From: Flavobacterium ajazii
GTDB taxonomy: Bacteria; Bacteroidota; Bacteroidia; Flavobacteriales; Flavobacteriaceae
Length of the DNA: 64,000 nucleotides
Direction: 5' to 3'
Assembly (NCBI RefSeq): GCF_010614725.1
Contig: NZ_JAAEHL010000001.1
Coordinates: 496,001 to 560,000 of the forward strand
The notes beneath the pieces were generated by a model. The model had not been told where the DNA came from and made no database searches. It saw only the letters and a list, made by a program, of their open reading frames with translations. Both the position numbers and the translations under genes were made by a program. This document shows, one piece after another, positions 1 to 12,746 of the stretch; position 1 is the first letter of the stretch, and each line of letters opens with the position of its first letter.

Positions 1-1140
1 TTTGTCCTTCGTTTCTCCACTAACATAAACTCCATTCTCACCAAAACACTGAATGTTCGTAAAATAAATATTACTGATTGCCCCTACTTTTCCTTCTGTA
101 GCACCTTTTGGAAAACGCCAGTTAGCATCTTTGTGGTTTCCGTTTGCGCGACTGTAAGCTGTTACATAAATAGGTTCTGCTTTTCCCCACCAGGTATCAG
201 TCGTTAGCTGACCTTCGATAATCATATTCGAGAAAATAACATCGCTCACAGTCCCTTCATCCCTATTCTGAATTCCAACGCCTCTATTACTTTTTTTGAT
301 GATGCAATTATTGAAAACCACTTGTCTGATAGCATCCATATTTTCTGAACCGATTTTGATTGCGCAACTGCTGCTGGTCATAGTACAATTTGTAACCGTA
401 ATATTTTCGCAGGCACCAAATTCTTCAAATTCTCTTCTGTTTTTCAGGCAAATGCAGTCATCACCACTTTCGATATAACAATCACTGATGCGAACATTTT
501 TAGAATGATCCAAATCGATACCATCGCTATTTCGAACTTTTAAACTGTTCAATAAGGTAATTCCACTAATAACTACATCATTGCAGCCTACCAGATGAAC
601 CGTCCAATAAGCTGAATTTCCGATATGAACATCTTTTATTCTAATATTTTTTCCTCCAATAATTGTCAAAACATGAGGACGCGGATCTAATACATTAAAA
701 GGTTTCAATATATAAGCATCATCTTCTTCAGCTCCCATAAAAGAGATTCCGTTTCCATCGATTTTACCGCTTCCGCTAATGCTAAAATTTTCTATATTCT
801 TCCCTCCAATCCAGATGGTACCTTCTCCTTTATTTTCACGAAAAGCACTTTCTGTGTATAATTTTTCATCAGGACTTGCCAAAATTTTAGCTCCTGCCTC
901 AATATGCAAATCTACATTCGATTTTACATTAAAAGGTCCTGTCAAAAATGTAAAAGGTGCCGGAATTAATACCTGACCTCCCGTTTTGCTACAGGCATCA
1001 ATAGCTTTTTGGATTGCAACGGCATCATTCGTCTTGCCATCTCCTTTGGCTCCATATTTTTTCACATCATACACTTTTTGCGCTACGGCAGTCAATGAAA
1101 TACAAAAAATGATTGCGGTAATTATAGATTTCTTTATCAT
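1..1140 (-). CDS. GH28 family glycosidase (polygalacturonase-like), 3' end outside window
   Basis: An open frame runs from an ATG at 1140 to the window edge (380 codons, no stop), so the C-terminus is missing. It opens with a signal peptide (MIKKSIITAIIFCISLTAVAQ), followed by the typical GH28 start (YGAKGDGKTNDAVAIQKAID). The right-handed beta-helix motifs are present: NSDGIDLD, SGDDCICLK and CAIKIGSE, which correspond to the NTD, DD and RIK-like catalytic/substrate positions. The family hydrolyses alpha-1,4-galacturonosyl or rhamnogalacturonan bonds; the exact substrate cannot be read. It is the last visible gene of the uronate gene run that starts with the inositol oxygenase, and lies 193 bp downstream of uxuA. 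Confidence 0.9.
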   Translation of the reverse strand, partial: MIKKSIITAIIFCISLTAVAQKVYDVKKYGAKGDGKTNDAVAIQKAIDACSKTGGQVLIPAPFTFLTGPFNVKSNVDLHIEAGAKILASPDEKLYTESAFRENKGEGTIWIGGKNIENFSISGSGKIDGNGISFMGAEEDDAYILKPFNVLDPRPHVLTIIGGKNIRIKDVHIGNSAYWTVHLVGCNDVVISGITLLNSLKVRNSDGIDLDHSKNVRISDCYIESGDDCICLKNRREFEEFGACENITVTNCTMTSSSCAIKIGSENMDAIRQVVFNNCIIKKSNRGVGIQNRDEGTVSDVIFSNMIIEGQLTTDTWWGKAEPIYVTAYSRANGNHKDANWRFPKGATEGKVGAISNIYFTNIQCFGENGVYVSGETKDK

Positions 1141-1333
1141 CTGTTTTTATTTTTAAAGCTTAAATAGAATCCATTCAAAATATAATTTTAAACACATAGG
1201 AACAAACTATCCGAAATACTTAAAAGTCGTTTCACTCATTTTAAATACACATGAGCTATGTGTCCGATTGGTCATTAAATCTTTCTTTTTAAAAGGAGAA
1301 AGACTATGCTTCTATGTGTTTAAAATTTATTTT
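1141..1333. repeat. Intergenic degenerate palindromes (ACACAT/ATGTGT)
   Basis: The 193-bp gap between uxuA and the first GH28 gene holds an inverted pair (TTTTAAACACATAG near 1187-1200 and CTATGTGTTTAAAA near 1312-1325) and, between them, a short palindrome around 1247-1263 (ACACAT...ATGTGT). A related string (GTTTCACTxATTTTAAAxACACAT) occurs again at about 22533-22556. I read this as a dispersed, decayed palindromic repeat and not as a regulatory site. No gene is visible here. Confidence 0.4.
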
Positions 1334-2518
1334 TTAATTCATCGAACGAATTATCCCTTCTTCCAACCCCCGTAATTCAGCCAGTCCTCTTAATCTTCCG
1401 ATTGCAGAATAGCCCGGATTTGTTTTTTTATGTAAATCATCCAGCATCTGATGTCCGTGATCGGGTCTCATCGGAATTCTGGAATCAGTTCTTCCTTCTG
1501 CAGATCTTCGTTTTTGCTCAGTCAATATTTCTTTAACAACGGCAAACATATCTACATTTCCTTCTAAATGATTGGCTTCGTAAAAATTTCCCGATTCATC
1601 TCTTTGCGTACTTCTTAAATGAATAAAATGCACTCTGTCAGCAAATTTCCTGAACATTTGTTCTAAATTGTTTTTCTGAATTACACCAAGTGAACCGGTA
1701 CAAAATGTGATTCCGTTATTTCTGCTTGGGACTTCTTTTGATAAATAATCAAAGTCTGCTTCTGTACTTACCACTCTGGGTAATCCTAATATCTGGTAAG
1801 GCGGATCATCCGGATGAATACACATTAAAACCTTATTTTCCTCAGCAACAGGAATAATCTGTTTTAAGAAAGAAACCAAATGTTCTTTTAACTTTACAGC
1901 ATCAATACCTGCATAAGTGTCTAAAGTTTTTTGAAACTGCTCCAACGTATAACCTTCTTCTGCACCCGGCAGACCGGCAATTATATTTTTGATCAGTTTT
2001 GTTTTGTCATCATCAGACAGTTTATCTAAATATTCTTTGGCTTTATTTTTCTGTAATTCAGAATAATCATTTTCTGCATTTGGTCTTTTTAGCAGATAAA
2101 GATCAAATGCAGCGAAAGCGGCCGTATCAAAACGCAGTGCTTTGGAGCCATCTTCTACTTCAAAAGCCAGATCAGTTCTTGTCCAGTCCAAAACCGGCAT
2201 AAAATTATAACACACAATCGAGATACCACAGCTTGCCAGATTTCGAATGCTCTGTTTGTAATTTTCGATATAAACTTTATAATTACCTATTTGCGTTTTG
2301 ATGCTTTCATGAACCGGAACTGACTCTACCACAGACCAGATTAATCCACTGTTTTCAATTTCGTTTTTTCTTTTAACGATTTCATCAACAGTCCAGACTT
2401 CTCCATTCGGAATATGATGCAGTGCCGTCACAATCCCGACAGCGCCTGTTTGTTTTATATCTTGCAATGTAACCGGATCATTCGGTCCGAACCATCTCCA
2501 GGTTTGTGTCATTTTCAT
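1334..2518 (-). CDS. uxuA: Mannonate dehydratase
   Basis: A 394-residue protein with the characteristic UxuA N-terminus ([19 protein letters not shown]) and the conserved [15 protein letters not shown] segment. It matches the usual length of the family (about 390-400). UxuA dehydrates D-mannonate to 2-keto-3-deoxy-D-gluconate in the cytoplasm, the step that commits glucuronate (via fructuronate) to the Entner-Doudoroff-like branch. Metal-binding residues are expected in CIHPDDPPY and in the histidines of VHFIHLRS and PDHGHQ. It is preceded by the SDR gene that probably makes its substrate and followed by a GH28 gene. Isomerase and KDG kinase genes are not in the window. Confidence 0.95.
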   Translation of the reverse strand: MKMTQTWRWFGPNDPVTLQDIKQTGAVGIVTALHHIPNGEVWTVDEIVKRKNEIENSGLIWSVVESVPVHESIKTQIGNYKVYIENYKQSIRNLASCGISIVCYNFMPVLDWTRTDLAFEVEDGSKALRFDTAAFAAFDLYLLKRPNAENDYSELQKNKAKEYLDKLSDDDKTKLIKNIIAGLPGAEEGYTLEQFQKTLDTYAGIDAVKLKEHLVSFLKQIIPVAEENKVLMCIHPDDPPYQILGLPRVVSTEADFDYLSKEVPSRNNGITFCTGSLGVIQKNNLEQMFRKFADRVHFIHLRSTQRDESGNFYEANHLEGNVDMFAVVKEILTEQKRRSAEGRTDSRIPMRPDHGHQMLDDLHKKTNPGYSAIGRLRGLAELRGLEEGIIRSMN

Positions 2519-2577
2519 ATAGCAATATTTTTTTAAAATTTATTCTGAGTTGAATTAAAGCCTTTTTGATAAACAAG

Positions 2578-2604
2578 GACTTCGACTCCGCTCAGTCTGA
2601 CAAT
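2578..2604. repeat. Half copy of the GAGCGGAGTCGAAG palindrome family
   Basis: The string ACTTCGACTCCGCTCAGTCTGACA in the uxuA/SDR gap is one arm of the dispersed palindrome seen in full at 22578-22644 and inside the 180-bp elements at 12450 and 62805. The other arm is not present here. Confidence 0.6.
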
Positions 2605-2621
2605 CTGTATGTGATTATGTT

Positions 2622-3437
2622 TTAAACTCCGCTAAAAGCAGAAAATCCTCCGTCTAAAGTTACTTTTGATCCTGTAACAAATTTAGAAGCATCACTTAAC
2701 AGCCAAATTAAAGCTCCGATCAGTTCATCCGGATTTCCAAAACGGCTAAAAGGCGTATTTTGGATAATTAGATTTCCTCTTTCGGTAAGGCTTCCGTCTT
2801 CGTTTGTTAAAAGTTTTCTGTTTTGTTCTGTCAGGAAAAAACCAGGAACAATAGAATTCATTCGTATTTTGTCACCAAATCTATTGGCAAGTTCAACCGA
2901 AAACCATCTTGTGTATGAATCAATAGCCGATTTTGCCAGACTATAGCCTAATACTCTTGTCAAAGCATGTTCTGATGAAACGGATGAAATGTTTACTACA
3001 CTGCCGCTTCCGGTATTTTTGATGGCTTCACCAAAAACCTGTGTTGGTAATATGGTTCCGAACAGATTTAGATTCATGACTTGCTGCAATGCCTCAATAT
3101 TTAATTGAAAAACATCTTGTCCCGGCTGCACAACAGCATCAGGCATGTTTCCGCCGGCTGCATTTACCAATCCGTCTATTTTTCCGTATTTCGAAAGTAA
3201 TGTTTCACGGGCTTTTATAAGATCCTGTTCATTGGTAACATCCGCAATTAAGGCAATTGCTTGTCCTCCATTCTTTATAATCACATCAGCTCTTTCATTT
3301 GCTACTTTCTCATTTCGGCCTAATACACCTACGATTCCACCTGCCTGGGCAATTCCGTTGATAAAAGCTTCACCTAATATTCCGGTGGCCCCGGTTACTA
3401 CTATTACTTTTCTTTGTAATGAAAAAACGTTATTCAT
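2622..3437 (-). CDS. SDR oxidoreductase, probable D-mannonate/fructuronate oxidoreductase
   Basis: A 271-residue classical short-chain dehydrogenase. The nucleotide-binding TGATGILG motif sits near residues 16-23, an NAAGG motif follows at about 92-96, the catalytic serine is in NISSVSS and the YSLAK motif supplies Tyr and Lys. It lacks the long UxuB fold, but an SDR placed directly before uxuA is the usual substitute that interconverts D-fructuronate and D-mannonate with NAD(P)H. That role is inferred from position; the SDR fold itself is clear. It lies 31 bp downstream of the GH28 gene and 103 bp upstream of uxuA, so all three are probably co-transcribed. Confidence 0.85.
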   Translation of the reverse strand: MNNVFSLQRKVIVVTGATGILGEAFINGIAQAGGIVGVLGRNEKVANERADVIIKNGGQAIALIADVTNEQDLIKARETLLSKYGKIDGLVNAAGGNMPDAVVQPGQDVFQLNIEALQQVMNLNLFGTILPTQVFGEAIKNTGSGSVVNISSVSSEHALTRVLGYSLAKSAIDSYTRWFSVELANRFGDKIRMNSIVPGFFLTEQNRKLLTNEDGSLTERGNLIIQNTPFSRFGNPDELIGALIWLLSDASKFVTGSKVTLDGGFSAFSGV

Positions 3438-3468
3438 TTCTATAATTTATAAGTCAGTTTTTAAATAA

Positions 3469-5028
3469 TTAATGAGCCGGTAATACAAATGTATTTTGTT
3501 TTGGTTCGCTCTTTCTTTTCAAAGTTTCTGCATCAAGGTTAGCTGAGGAAACATCTTTAAAAATAACCTGATTTGTTTTATCTGATGGAACATCAATATT
3601 TTCCATATATAATTCTTTTACATCATCAAAAACAAAAGCCGGACGAAAATCTTCTTTTTCAAGAGCCAGCCTGATGTTCTTCATTTGAATTCCGTTTGCA
3701 TGTCGAACATAAAAGCCCCATGAAGGTAATTCGCCAAACATTGTAAATTCAGGATATCCTTTTATATTTTCTAAAACATCTTTTAATCGGGTCAAAGGCA
3801 GATAAGCCATTCCTTTGGAAGCCCTTCCAGGATAAGTAATTTCAATGTTTTCCAAAGTCACGTTTTCAATAGAATATCCGGGAATTCCGACAATAGAAGC
3901 TGGGAAAGGATTATGAAAATAATCTACTTCCGGTCCTCTTAAATCATAATCAATATCCGGACGTCCGAAAGGAATTTGAGCTTTTACGTTTTTAATAGAA
4001 ACATTTTTGATGTAACCCGGTTTCTCTCCATTTCTGTGCCCTAACCTAATTAAGATTGCATTTCCTGTATTGACAGCCGTTATATTCGATACTTTAATAT
4101 TTTCTATTTCTGCACCATCGACAGATTCAATCGCAATAGCCGACCTGAAAGTATCAAAAACTTCAATATTTTCTATGGTAACATTTTTAAAACTTCCATA
4201 GGAACCTGTACCAAACTTAACTGCACTGGCACTTGATCTGATGATACAATTGGCGATATAAATGTTATTATTTTGTAATCCTGGAGAATCTGATTTTAAA
4301 CAAATACCATCATCAGCTGAGTTTACATTACAATTGGTCACACTAACATTTTCACATCCATTAATATCTATTCCGTCATTGTTCCAATAAGCTCTGCTTT
4401 CTACATTTATATGATCAACAACAATATTAGAGCATTTTTCAAAGCACTGAACCCAGCCAGAACTGTTTTTCAGCGTAATATCTGTGATTTTAATCGAATC
4501 GCATTTTACAAAAGAAACTAATTTTCCTCTTCCATCTCCTGGACGCAGCCTTCTGTAATTATATTCTGAATCAATTCGTACTCCGGTATGGTGCAGACTA
4601 TCAACGGCCAAAGCTAATTCTCTTCCTCGTCCATCGATAATTCCTTTTCCGGTAATCGAAATATTTTTCGAAGCATAAGCCAAAACTAACGCTCTTATTC
4701 CTTCATATTTTGGATAATCGTTAACATCTGTACTTCCCAACAAAACAGCTCCTTCTTCAAAAAATAGTTCTACTCCGCTTTTTAAAATAATACTTCCGGA
4801 TAGAAATTTTCCCTTAGAAAAAACAACTCTTCCTCCTTTATTTTTATTAGCTGCATCAATTGCTTTTTGAATCGCTTTTGTATTTACTGTTTTACCATCT
4901 GCAACAGCGCCAAAAGAAGTAATCAAATAATCTTTCTTTTTACCAGCATAACTTTCTGTATTAAAACTAAACAGGAAAAGAAAAAGTAAAATGACAAAAC
5001 TGCTTTTTAGAATTCTTTTATTATTCAT
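3469..5028 (-). CDS. GH28 family glycosidase (exo-polygalacturonase-like), secreted
   Basis: I start this gene at 5028 and not at the upstream ATG at 5067, because the signal peptide (MNNKRILKSSFVILLFLFLF) begins there. The mature part carries the pectin-lyase-fold opening (SFGAVADGKTVNTKAIQKAID) and the GH28 motifs NNDGIDINGC, SADDGICLKSD and AVKFGTGSYG. The C-terminal part (PGRASKGMAYLPL, AFVFDDVKELYMENI) is shared closely with the GH28 at 22661-24238, so the two are paralogues. It follows the symporter gene by 32 bp from the chosen start; the upstream frame would overlap it. Periplasmic or surface removal of galacturonic acid is the expected role. Confidence 0.9.
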   Translation of the reverse strand: MNNKRILKSSFVILLFLFLFSFNTESYAGKKKDYLITSFGAVADGKTVNTKAIQKAIDAANKNKGGRVVFSKGKFLSGSIILKSGVELFFEEGAVLLGSTDVNDYPKYEGIRALVLAYASKNISITGKGIIDGRGRELALAVDSLHHTGVRIDSEYNYRRLRPGDGRGKLVSFVKCDSIKITDITLKNSSGWVQCFEKCSNIVVDHINVESRAYWNNDGIDINGCENVSVTNCNVNSADDGICLKSDSPGLQNNNIYIANCIIRSSASAVKFGTGSYGSFKNVTIENIEVFDTFRSAIAIESVDGAEIENIKVSNITAVNTGNAILIRLGHRNGEKPGYIKNVSIKNVKAQIPFGRPDIDYDLRGPEVDYFHNPFPASIVGIPGYSIENVTLENIEITYPGRASKGMAYLPLTRLKDVLENIKGYPEFTMFGELPSWGFYVRHANGIQMKNIRLALEKEDFRPAFVFDDVKELYMENIDVPSDKTNQVIFKDVSSANLDAETLKRKSEPKQNTFVLPAH

Positions 5029-5060
5029 TATATTTTCATTTATATTACCCTCAATTATGT

Positions 5061-6698
5061 TTACCAAAACACAGTATATAATGCTACTAATATTCCACTA
5101 ATAATAAAGGAACCAATAATAAACTCTGAAGAAACTTTAAACATTGATGTATCTACCTCTATACTATGAGTTTGCTGCTGTTGTTCTGATGAAGGTTTCA
5201 AAAGACTAATCACTATCATTAAAATTACGATTATAAAGAAAGAAATCGTCATTCGGTCTAAAAACGGATAATCAGGAAAGGCTCCGTTGGTCCACATTGG
5301 CAGAAATTTTAATACAGCAGCAACAGGTACTGTAAATAATGCTCCGGCAAGTCCGGCTGCCGGTGTAGTTCTTTTCCAAAACATTCCCAATAAAAAGATA
5401 GCCAAAACTCCCGGTGAAAAGAAACCAACATATTCCTGTATAAATTGATAAGCCTGATCTAAAGATTTTAATTGAGGTGCCACAACAGCCGCAATTATCA
5501 TACAAACTATTACACAGCCTCTTCCGGTAAGTACCAGTTTTCTTTCTGTTGCTTCTCTGTTGAAATACTTTTTATAAATATCTAAAGAAAAAATAGTCGA
5601 AATACTATTGGCTTTACCAGCCAAAGATGCTACAATTGCCGCTGTTAAAGCTGCCAGTGCTACTCCTTTTAATCCGGCCGGCAATAAATTCATTAATGTT
5701 GGGTAAGCGTGATCCGGTTTTAAAACCCCTGCTGCATCTACCATTTCCTGCTGAAACATTCCGTTTTGGTGCATTACATACATGGCAATCCCCGGTAAAA
5801 CGGCAATAATTGGAACTAATAGTTTTAAAAATGCTGCAAATAAAATTCCTTTTCGGGCTGTTTTTAAATCGGCTCCCAAGGCTCTCTGAACAATGTACTG
5901 ATTACATCCCCAATAGGCCAGATTATTGATTAACATCCCTCCTACCAATACCGACATTCCCGGTAGTTCAGCGTAATGCGGATTCGATTTCTCTAAAATC
6001 ATGTGCAAATGACCAGGTGCTTCGTCAGCAATAACCGCAAGTCCTTTTAAAATGTCTTTTCCAAAACCAAACTGCTCTGATAACAAGGTTAATGCTAAAT
6101 ACGTCGTTACCAAACCTCCCAAAATTAGTACTATCACCTGAAACATATCGGTATAGCCAATTACTTTCATTCCGCCTAAAGTCACAATGATCGAGAACAA
6201 ACTCAGTCCAATCACACAAAACTGAAAACTGACAGGTGCTATCGATGAAATGGCTAAAGCACCTAAATAAATAATAGACGTAAGGTTTACAAATACATAT
6301 ATTAATAACCAGATTATGGCCATTATCGTACTTACTGTTCCGTTATATCTTTTAGCCAAAAACTGTGGCATGGTAAAGATTTTGTTTTTAAGATAGACAG
6401 GAAGAATAAACATAGCTACGATAATCAACGTTGCTGCCGACATCCATTCGTAAGAAGCAATCGCCAGTCCGATGGCAAAACCGGAACCGCTCATGCCTAT
6501 AAAATGTTCTGCTGAAATATTAGAGGCAATTAAGGAAGCTCCAATGGCCCACCAGGTAAGTGAGCCTTCTGCCAAAAAATAGTCATTGGAACTGGTCATT
6601 GCATTTTTCTTACTTCTGTAAATGTACATTCCGTAGGAAACAACAATCACAAAATAGATAAGAAAAACAATGTAATCTGCACTTTGTAAAGTATTCAT
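5061..6698 (-). CDS. SSS-family sodium:sugar/solute symporter
   Basis: A 545-residue inner-membrane protein with about 13-14 hydrophobic helices and the SSS/SLC5 start (DYFLAEGSLTWWAIGASLIASNISAEHFIGMSG, shown here only as a landmark region near residues 40-70). Further family marks are the WGCNQYIVQRAL segment near 265 and the LAALTAAIVASLAGKANS segment near 350. It imports a substrate with Na+. Because it sits between GH28 and uronate catabolic genes, a galacturonate or glucuronate oligomer or monomer is the likely cargo, by inference from context only. It is likely co-transcribed with the GH28 gene downstream. Confidence 0.9.
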   Translation of the reverse strand: MNTLQSADYIVFLIYFVIVVSYGMYIYRSKKNAMTSSNDYFLAEGSLTWWAIGASLIASNISAEHFIGMSGSGFAIGLAIASYEWMSAATLIIVAMFILPVYLKNKIFTMPQFLAKRYNGTVSTIMAIIWLLIYVFVNLTSIIYLGALAISSIAPVSFQFCVIGLSLFSIIVTLGGMKVIGYTDMFQVIVLILGGLVTTYLALTLLSEQFGFGKDILKGLAVIADEAPGHLHMILEKSNPHYAELPGMSVLVGGMLINNLAYWGCNQYIVQRALGADLKTARKGILFAAFLKLLVPIIAVLPGIAMYVMHQNGMFQQEMVDAAGVLKPDHAYPTLMNLLPAGLKGVALAALTAAIVASLAGKANSISTIFSLDIYKKYFNREATERKLVLTGRGCVIVCMIIAAVVAPQLKSLDQAYQFIQEYVGFFSPGVLAIFLLGMFWKRTTPAAGLAGALFTVPVAAVLKFLPMWTNGAFPDYPFLDRMTISFFIIVILMIVISLLKPSSEQQQQTHSIEVDTSMFKVSSEFIIGSFIISGILVALYTVFW

Positions 6699-6775
6699 AA
6701 TGAGGTTGGTTTATTAGATAATTAGTAGTGGTGGTTTAGTTGTTTTTAGTTAGTTTAAGGTATAATTTTATAGAA

Positions 6776-7924
6776 TCAGACTTTTAAGAACCATTTTTTC
6801 TTATATAAAAAGTAAAGCAAAACAAGCTGTACAAATGTTACCGATATAGTTGCAAATACAGGCTGCCAGCCAGGAGGAGAAAATTTAATTAATCCACCAA
6901 AGACAAAATCGGCAGTGTGTTTAAAATTGACTATACCTTCAGACGCCATATAGATCAAAATTGAATTTGAACCGATTAATACTAAAGGGAAAGCCCACTT
7001 GTGAAAGCCCATCACATCAATAATCAGGTAAAAAAATGTAAAAAACAGGATGCTGAATCCACCAACAAAACAAACAAAGGAGCTAGTCCATAAATGTTTG
7101 TTGATAGGAAAATCATAATCCCAAAGAAGCCCTGTACCTATTAAAACAATAGCCGAGGTAACCAGTATCAATATAATTTTATTTATCGAAAGAAAGTCTG
7201 CTTTGGTTTTTAAAAAAGTCCCCAAAAACATTCCCAACAAAGCTGTAGAAACGGCTGGGATGGTCGAAAATATACCTTCAGGATCATATACTTTGCTGTG
7301 TAGTCTTCCCGGAAGCAAGAGACGGTCAATGTAGCCTTCCAGTGATCCTTCTGCTGTTAGATCGCCTGCTCCAAATCCGGGAACAGGTATTAATTTCATC
7401 GCCAGATAATAACCTATCAAAATACCTGCAAACCAGATTATCTGCTTTTTTAAATCAAAATTCAAATAAATCAGTCCTGCAAAAAACCAGGCAATTCCGA
7501 TTCGTCCTAGTACACTGGCAAAACGGGTTTGGTCATATCCGTCAAAACGCAATAAACCGTTGACAACAAATCCAAGGAATACCAGAATGCAAGTCCTTTT
7601 TAGCATAGACAGGTATATTTTTTTCTTTTCCTGCGAAGGAAGTTCACTTGGTGCTATTACTCCTGCCAGTTTCATTTTTTTATCGAAAGAAAACGGCATT
7701 GAAACCCCTGCAACGAATAAAAACACCGGAAAAATCATATCATAAAACGTGATTCCATCCCAGTCAGTATGATGCAATTGCGAAGACATCCAGACAAAAA
7801 CCGGAATTGGGGCTGCTTTGGCCAATGCGTGAATGATATGTTCGCCGCTCATAATCCAAAACATAACAAATCCTCTCAGAACGTCTAAAGAAACTAATCT
7901 GTTATTTGTAATAATTTTGTTCAT
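6776..7924 (-). CDS. DUF5009 / heparan-alpha-glucosaminide N-acetyltransferase-like membrane protein
   Basis: A 382-residue protein with about ten membrane helices. It starts with NRLVSLDVLRGFVMFWIM, the mark of the NagX/HGSNAT-like acyltransferase group, followed by a periplasmic histidine-containing loop (MSGEHIIHAL) and FYDMIFPVFLFVAGVSMPFSF. Relatives move an acetyl group from cytoplasmic acetyl-CoA across the membrane to a sugar; the acceptor here is unknown. It is common in Bacteroidota PULs next to transporters. The 249-bp gap before it contains two short palindromes (about 8028-8043 and 8078-8104). Confidence 0.75.
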   Translation of the reverse strand: MNKIITNNRLVSLDVLRGFVMFWIMSGEHIIHALAKAAPIPVFVWMSSQLHHTDWDGITFYDMIFPVFLFVAGVSMPFSFDKKMKLAGVIAPSELPSQEKKKIYLSMLKRTCILVFLGFVVNGLLRFDGYDQTRFASVLGRIGIAWFFAGLIYLNFDLKKQIIWFAGILIGYYLAMKLIPVPGFGAGDLTAEGSLEGYIDRLLLPGRLHSKVYDPEGIFSTIPAVSTALLGMFLGTFLKTKADFLSINKIILILVTSAIVLIGTGLLWDYDFPINKHLWTSSFVCFVGGFSILFFTFFYLIIDVMGFHKWAFPLVLIGSNSILIYMASEGIVNFKHTADFVFGGLIKFSPPGWQPVFATISVTFVQLVLLYFLYKKKWFLKV

Positions 7925-8077
7925 ACCGGATTTATTTTAAAGCATATTTTACCTGTTGATTCCTGCATTGAGTATCAACTTATTGTTCTGTTTATATGAG
8001 TATTTATTGATTTACAAAATTATTTCGCCAAAAGTATGGCGGTTACTCTTTTTTAAATGACTTGAAAATTTACAGCA

Positions 8078-8104
8078 ATCACGTTCATTTTATCTGAACG
8101 TGAT
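8078..8104. promoter_or_regulatory. 10-bp perfect inverted repeat upstream of the DUF5009 gene
   Basis: ATCACGTTCA and TGAACGTGAT are separated by 7 bases in the GH2/DUF5009 gap. No T-run follows on either strand, so an operator fits better than a terminator. A second small palindrome (CGCC...GGCG) lies 35-50 bp closer to the gene. The bound protein is unknown. Confidence 0.4.
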
Positions 8105-8173
8105 CGGATGTAAAAGTGAAATACCTAAGTGCTAAACGGGGCAAGATTTAGCATGCTTAAATTACTTCGGTTA

Positions 8174-11314
<3,141 letters not shown>

Positions 11315-11378
11315 TTAATTCTATTTTGAAATATTCCAACCCAAAGAATTATAAAATTCTAACCAATATAAATTATAC

Positions 11379-12251
11379 TTAGAAATTCAGTTTTTCCGGC
11401 AAATATTTAGCTACTAATTCTTTATAGTATGGCAATAATGCTTTAACATCCGGTTTAACAGGCGCTTTTGTATATAAGTCGTAGGGATTAAACTTTCTTA
11501 CCCAATCAAACATTTCGATATCTTTTTCATTCATCAAATGTGAATAAGCGTTTTCTTTGTGCTGAGAGTAAAACGAATGATAGCGAATCATATACAAAGC
11601 CGGATCCGGTAAATAGTCTTTCATGATCTGATATAGGTATTCATCATGTCCCCAGCTCATTTTTACATTTTCAAGACCACAATTTTCGGTATAAACTCCA
11701 AATTTAGTATTGAATCTCTCATCAGTATAATCCGGATTATCTTTGAAAAACTCAGGATAAACAATTTTATCAGAATAGGCACATCCTACAGGGAAAGTAT
11801 CTCCTACAACTGCCCATTGAGGTTCTCCGAACAAACATAAAATTTTACCTAAATCATGGATAAAGCCGGTAAGTACAAACCAGTCAGGGTGACCATCTGC
11901 CCTAATCGCTTCTGAAGTCTGCAAAAGGTGTTGTGTCTGATCTAAATCAATGTCCGGGTCACTGTCGTCAACAAGTGTATTCAGGAAATCAACTGCTTCC
12001 CAAATTGACATTTGTTTTTTATTAAACTGTAAAAATTCCTGCTCTTTGCTGCATACGAAATCATAAGTCTGATACGTATGGTTTATTCTGTAAAATTCTC
12101 TAACCGTTTCTACTCTTTCTGAATCTACATAATTTCTAAACTCTTCTTTTTCTTTTACAGGTTCAGAAGGATCCGGATAACGTATTAACAAATCATCTTC
12201 CCACTCATCTAAATTATGCAACGGATTATCTGTGTCTATATTCTTTTTCAT
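11379..12251 (-). CDS. myo-Inositol oxygenase (MIOX)
   Basis: A 290-residue cytoplasmic HD-domain di-iron enzyme that cleaves myo-inositol with O2 to D-glucuronate. All six expected iron ligands can be placed: H108 (TQHLLQTSE), H132 and D133 (FIHDLGK), H202 (WGHDEYL), H225 (RYHSFYS) and D258 (NPYDLYTK). The length equals that of animal MIOX. It is the first gene of the run ending in uxuA, so its product glucuronate could feed the same mannonate route. Its promoter (12278-12333) carries the operator shared with susC and GH89. MIOX is mostly known from eukaryotes, with scattered bacterial members. Confidence 0.93.
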   Translation of the reverse strand: MKKNIDTDNPLHNLDEWEDDLLIRYPDPSEPVKEKEEFRNYVDSERVETVREFYRINHTYQTYDFVCSKEQEFLQFNKKQMSIWEAVDFLNTLVDDSDPDIDLDQTQHLLQTSEAIRADGHPDWFVLTGFIHDLGKILCLFGEPQWAVVGDTFPVGCAYSDKIVYPEFFKDNPDYTDERFNTKFGVYTENCGLENVKMSWGHDEYLYQIMKDYLPDPALYMIRYHSFYSQHKENAYSHLMNEKDIEMFDWVRKFNPYDLYTKAPVKPDVKALLPYYKELVAKYLPEKLNF

Positions 12252-12277
12252 AAGATTTTAAATTAAAAGTTATAAGA

Positions 12278-12333
12278 CAAAAATAGATTTAGTAACAGGA
12301 AACAAAATGGACTAATACATCAAAAACATGGAT
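12278..12333 (-). promoter_or_regulatory. Predicted HTCS-controlled promoter of the MIOX operon
   Basis: On the minus strand a TATTTTTG -7 box (12278-12285) lies 17 bases after a TTTG -33 box (12303-12306). Directly upstream are two ATGGA(C/T) repeats at 12307-12312 and 12328-12333, spaced exactly 21 bp. The layout is the same, base for base in spacing, at 37477-37532 (susC) and 41932-41987 (GH89). Direct repeats two helical turns apart suit an AraC-type DNA-binding domain such as that of the HTCS at 16571-20605. That link is inferred. Confidence 0.7.
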
Positions 12334-12449
12334 AGAATTTAAAATTATATGAATTTTTCAATAAAAAATAGTTATTAAAGTTATTGTGAATCAATGCCGA
12401 AGCCTTTATTTATCCATTGTACAAATTAATTTATTAAATCTAAAAGGAA

Positions 12450-12632
12450 AACCCGTCGGGTGAAATTGATTAAAAAAATTGATTTGATTATAAAAAGTAT
12501 AAAATCAGTAGTGAACCATCATTTATAACTCAAGGAATTGATGTTATCCTGAGCGGAGTCGAAGACTTTTGAACACGAAAGAGCTTCGACTACGCTCAGC
12601 CTGACACTTATTTTTAATTTCACCCAACGGGT
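12450..12632 (+). mobile_element. MITE-like 183-bp element, copy A
   Basis: The element is bounded by terminal inverted repeats (AACCCGTCGGGTGAAATT at the left, AATTTCACCCAACGGGTT at the right). It carries an internal palindrome (CCTGAGCGGAGTCGAAG ... CTTCGACTACGCTCAG). A copy close to identical over its whole length lies in the opposite orientation at 62805-62984. It has no coding capacity, so it looks like a non-autonomous element moved in trans. It sits 117 bp beyond the MIOX promoter repeats, between the MIOX promoter and the DUF2339 gene end. Confidence 0.75.
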
Positions 12633-12664
12633 TACAAGGAAAAATATTTAAGATCCAAATATTT

Positions 12665-12735
12665 GTAGAGACGCACAACCGTGCGTCTCATTTTCTGGTT
12701 TATCAATGTGTAGATGCACTACTGTGCATCTCTAC
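12665..12735. repeat. Cloverleaf-like REP palindrome
   Basis: An outer stem (GTAGAGACGCAC at 12665 with GTGCATCTCTAC ending at 12735) encloses two hairpins, GAGACGCAC/GTGCGTCTC (12668-12689) and GATGCAC/GTGCATC (12713-12730). It starts 12 bp after the stop of the DUF2339 gene and may also stop its transcript. GTAGAGACGCAC-type palindromes are dispersed repeats in many genomes. Confidence 0.65.
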
Positions 12736-12746
12736 GTTTGCAATTT

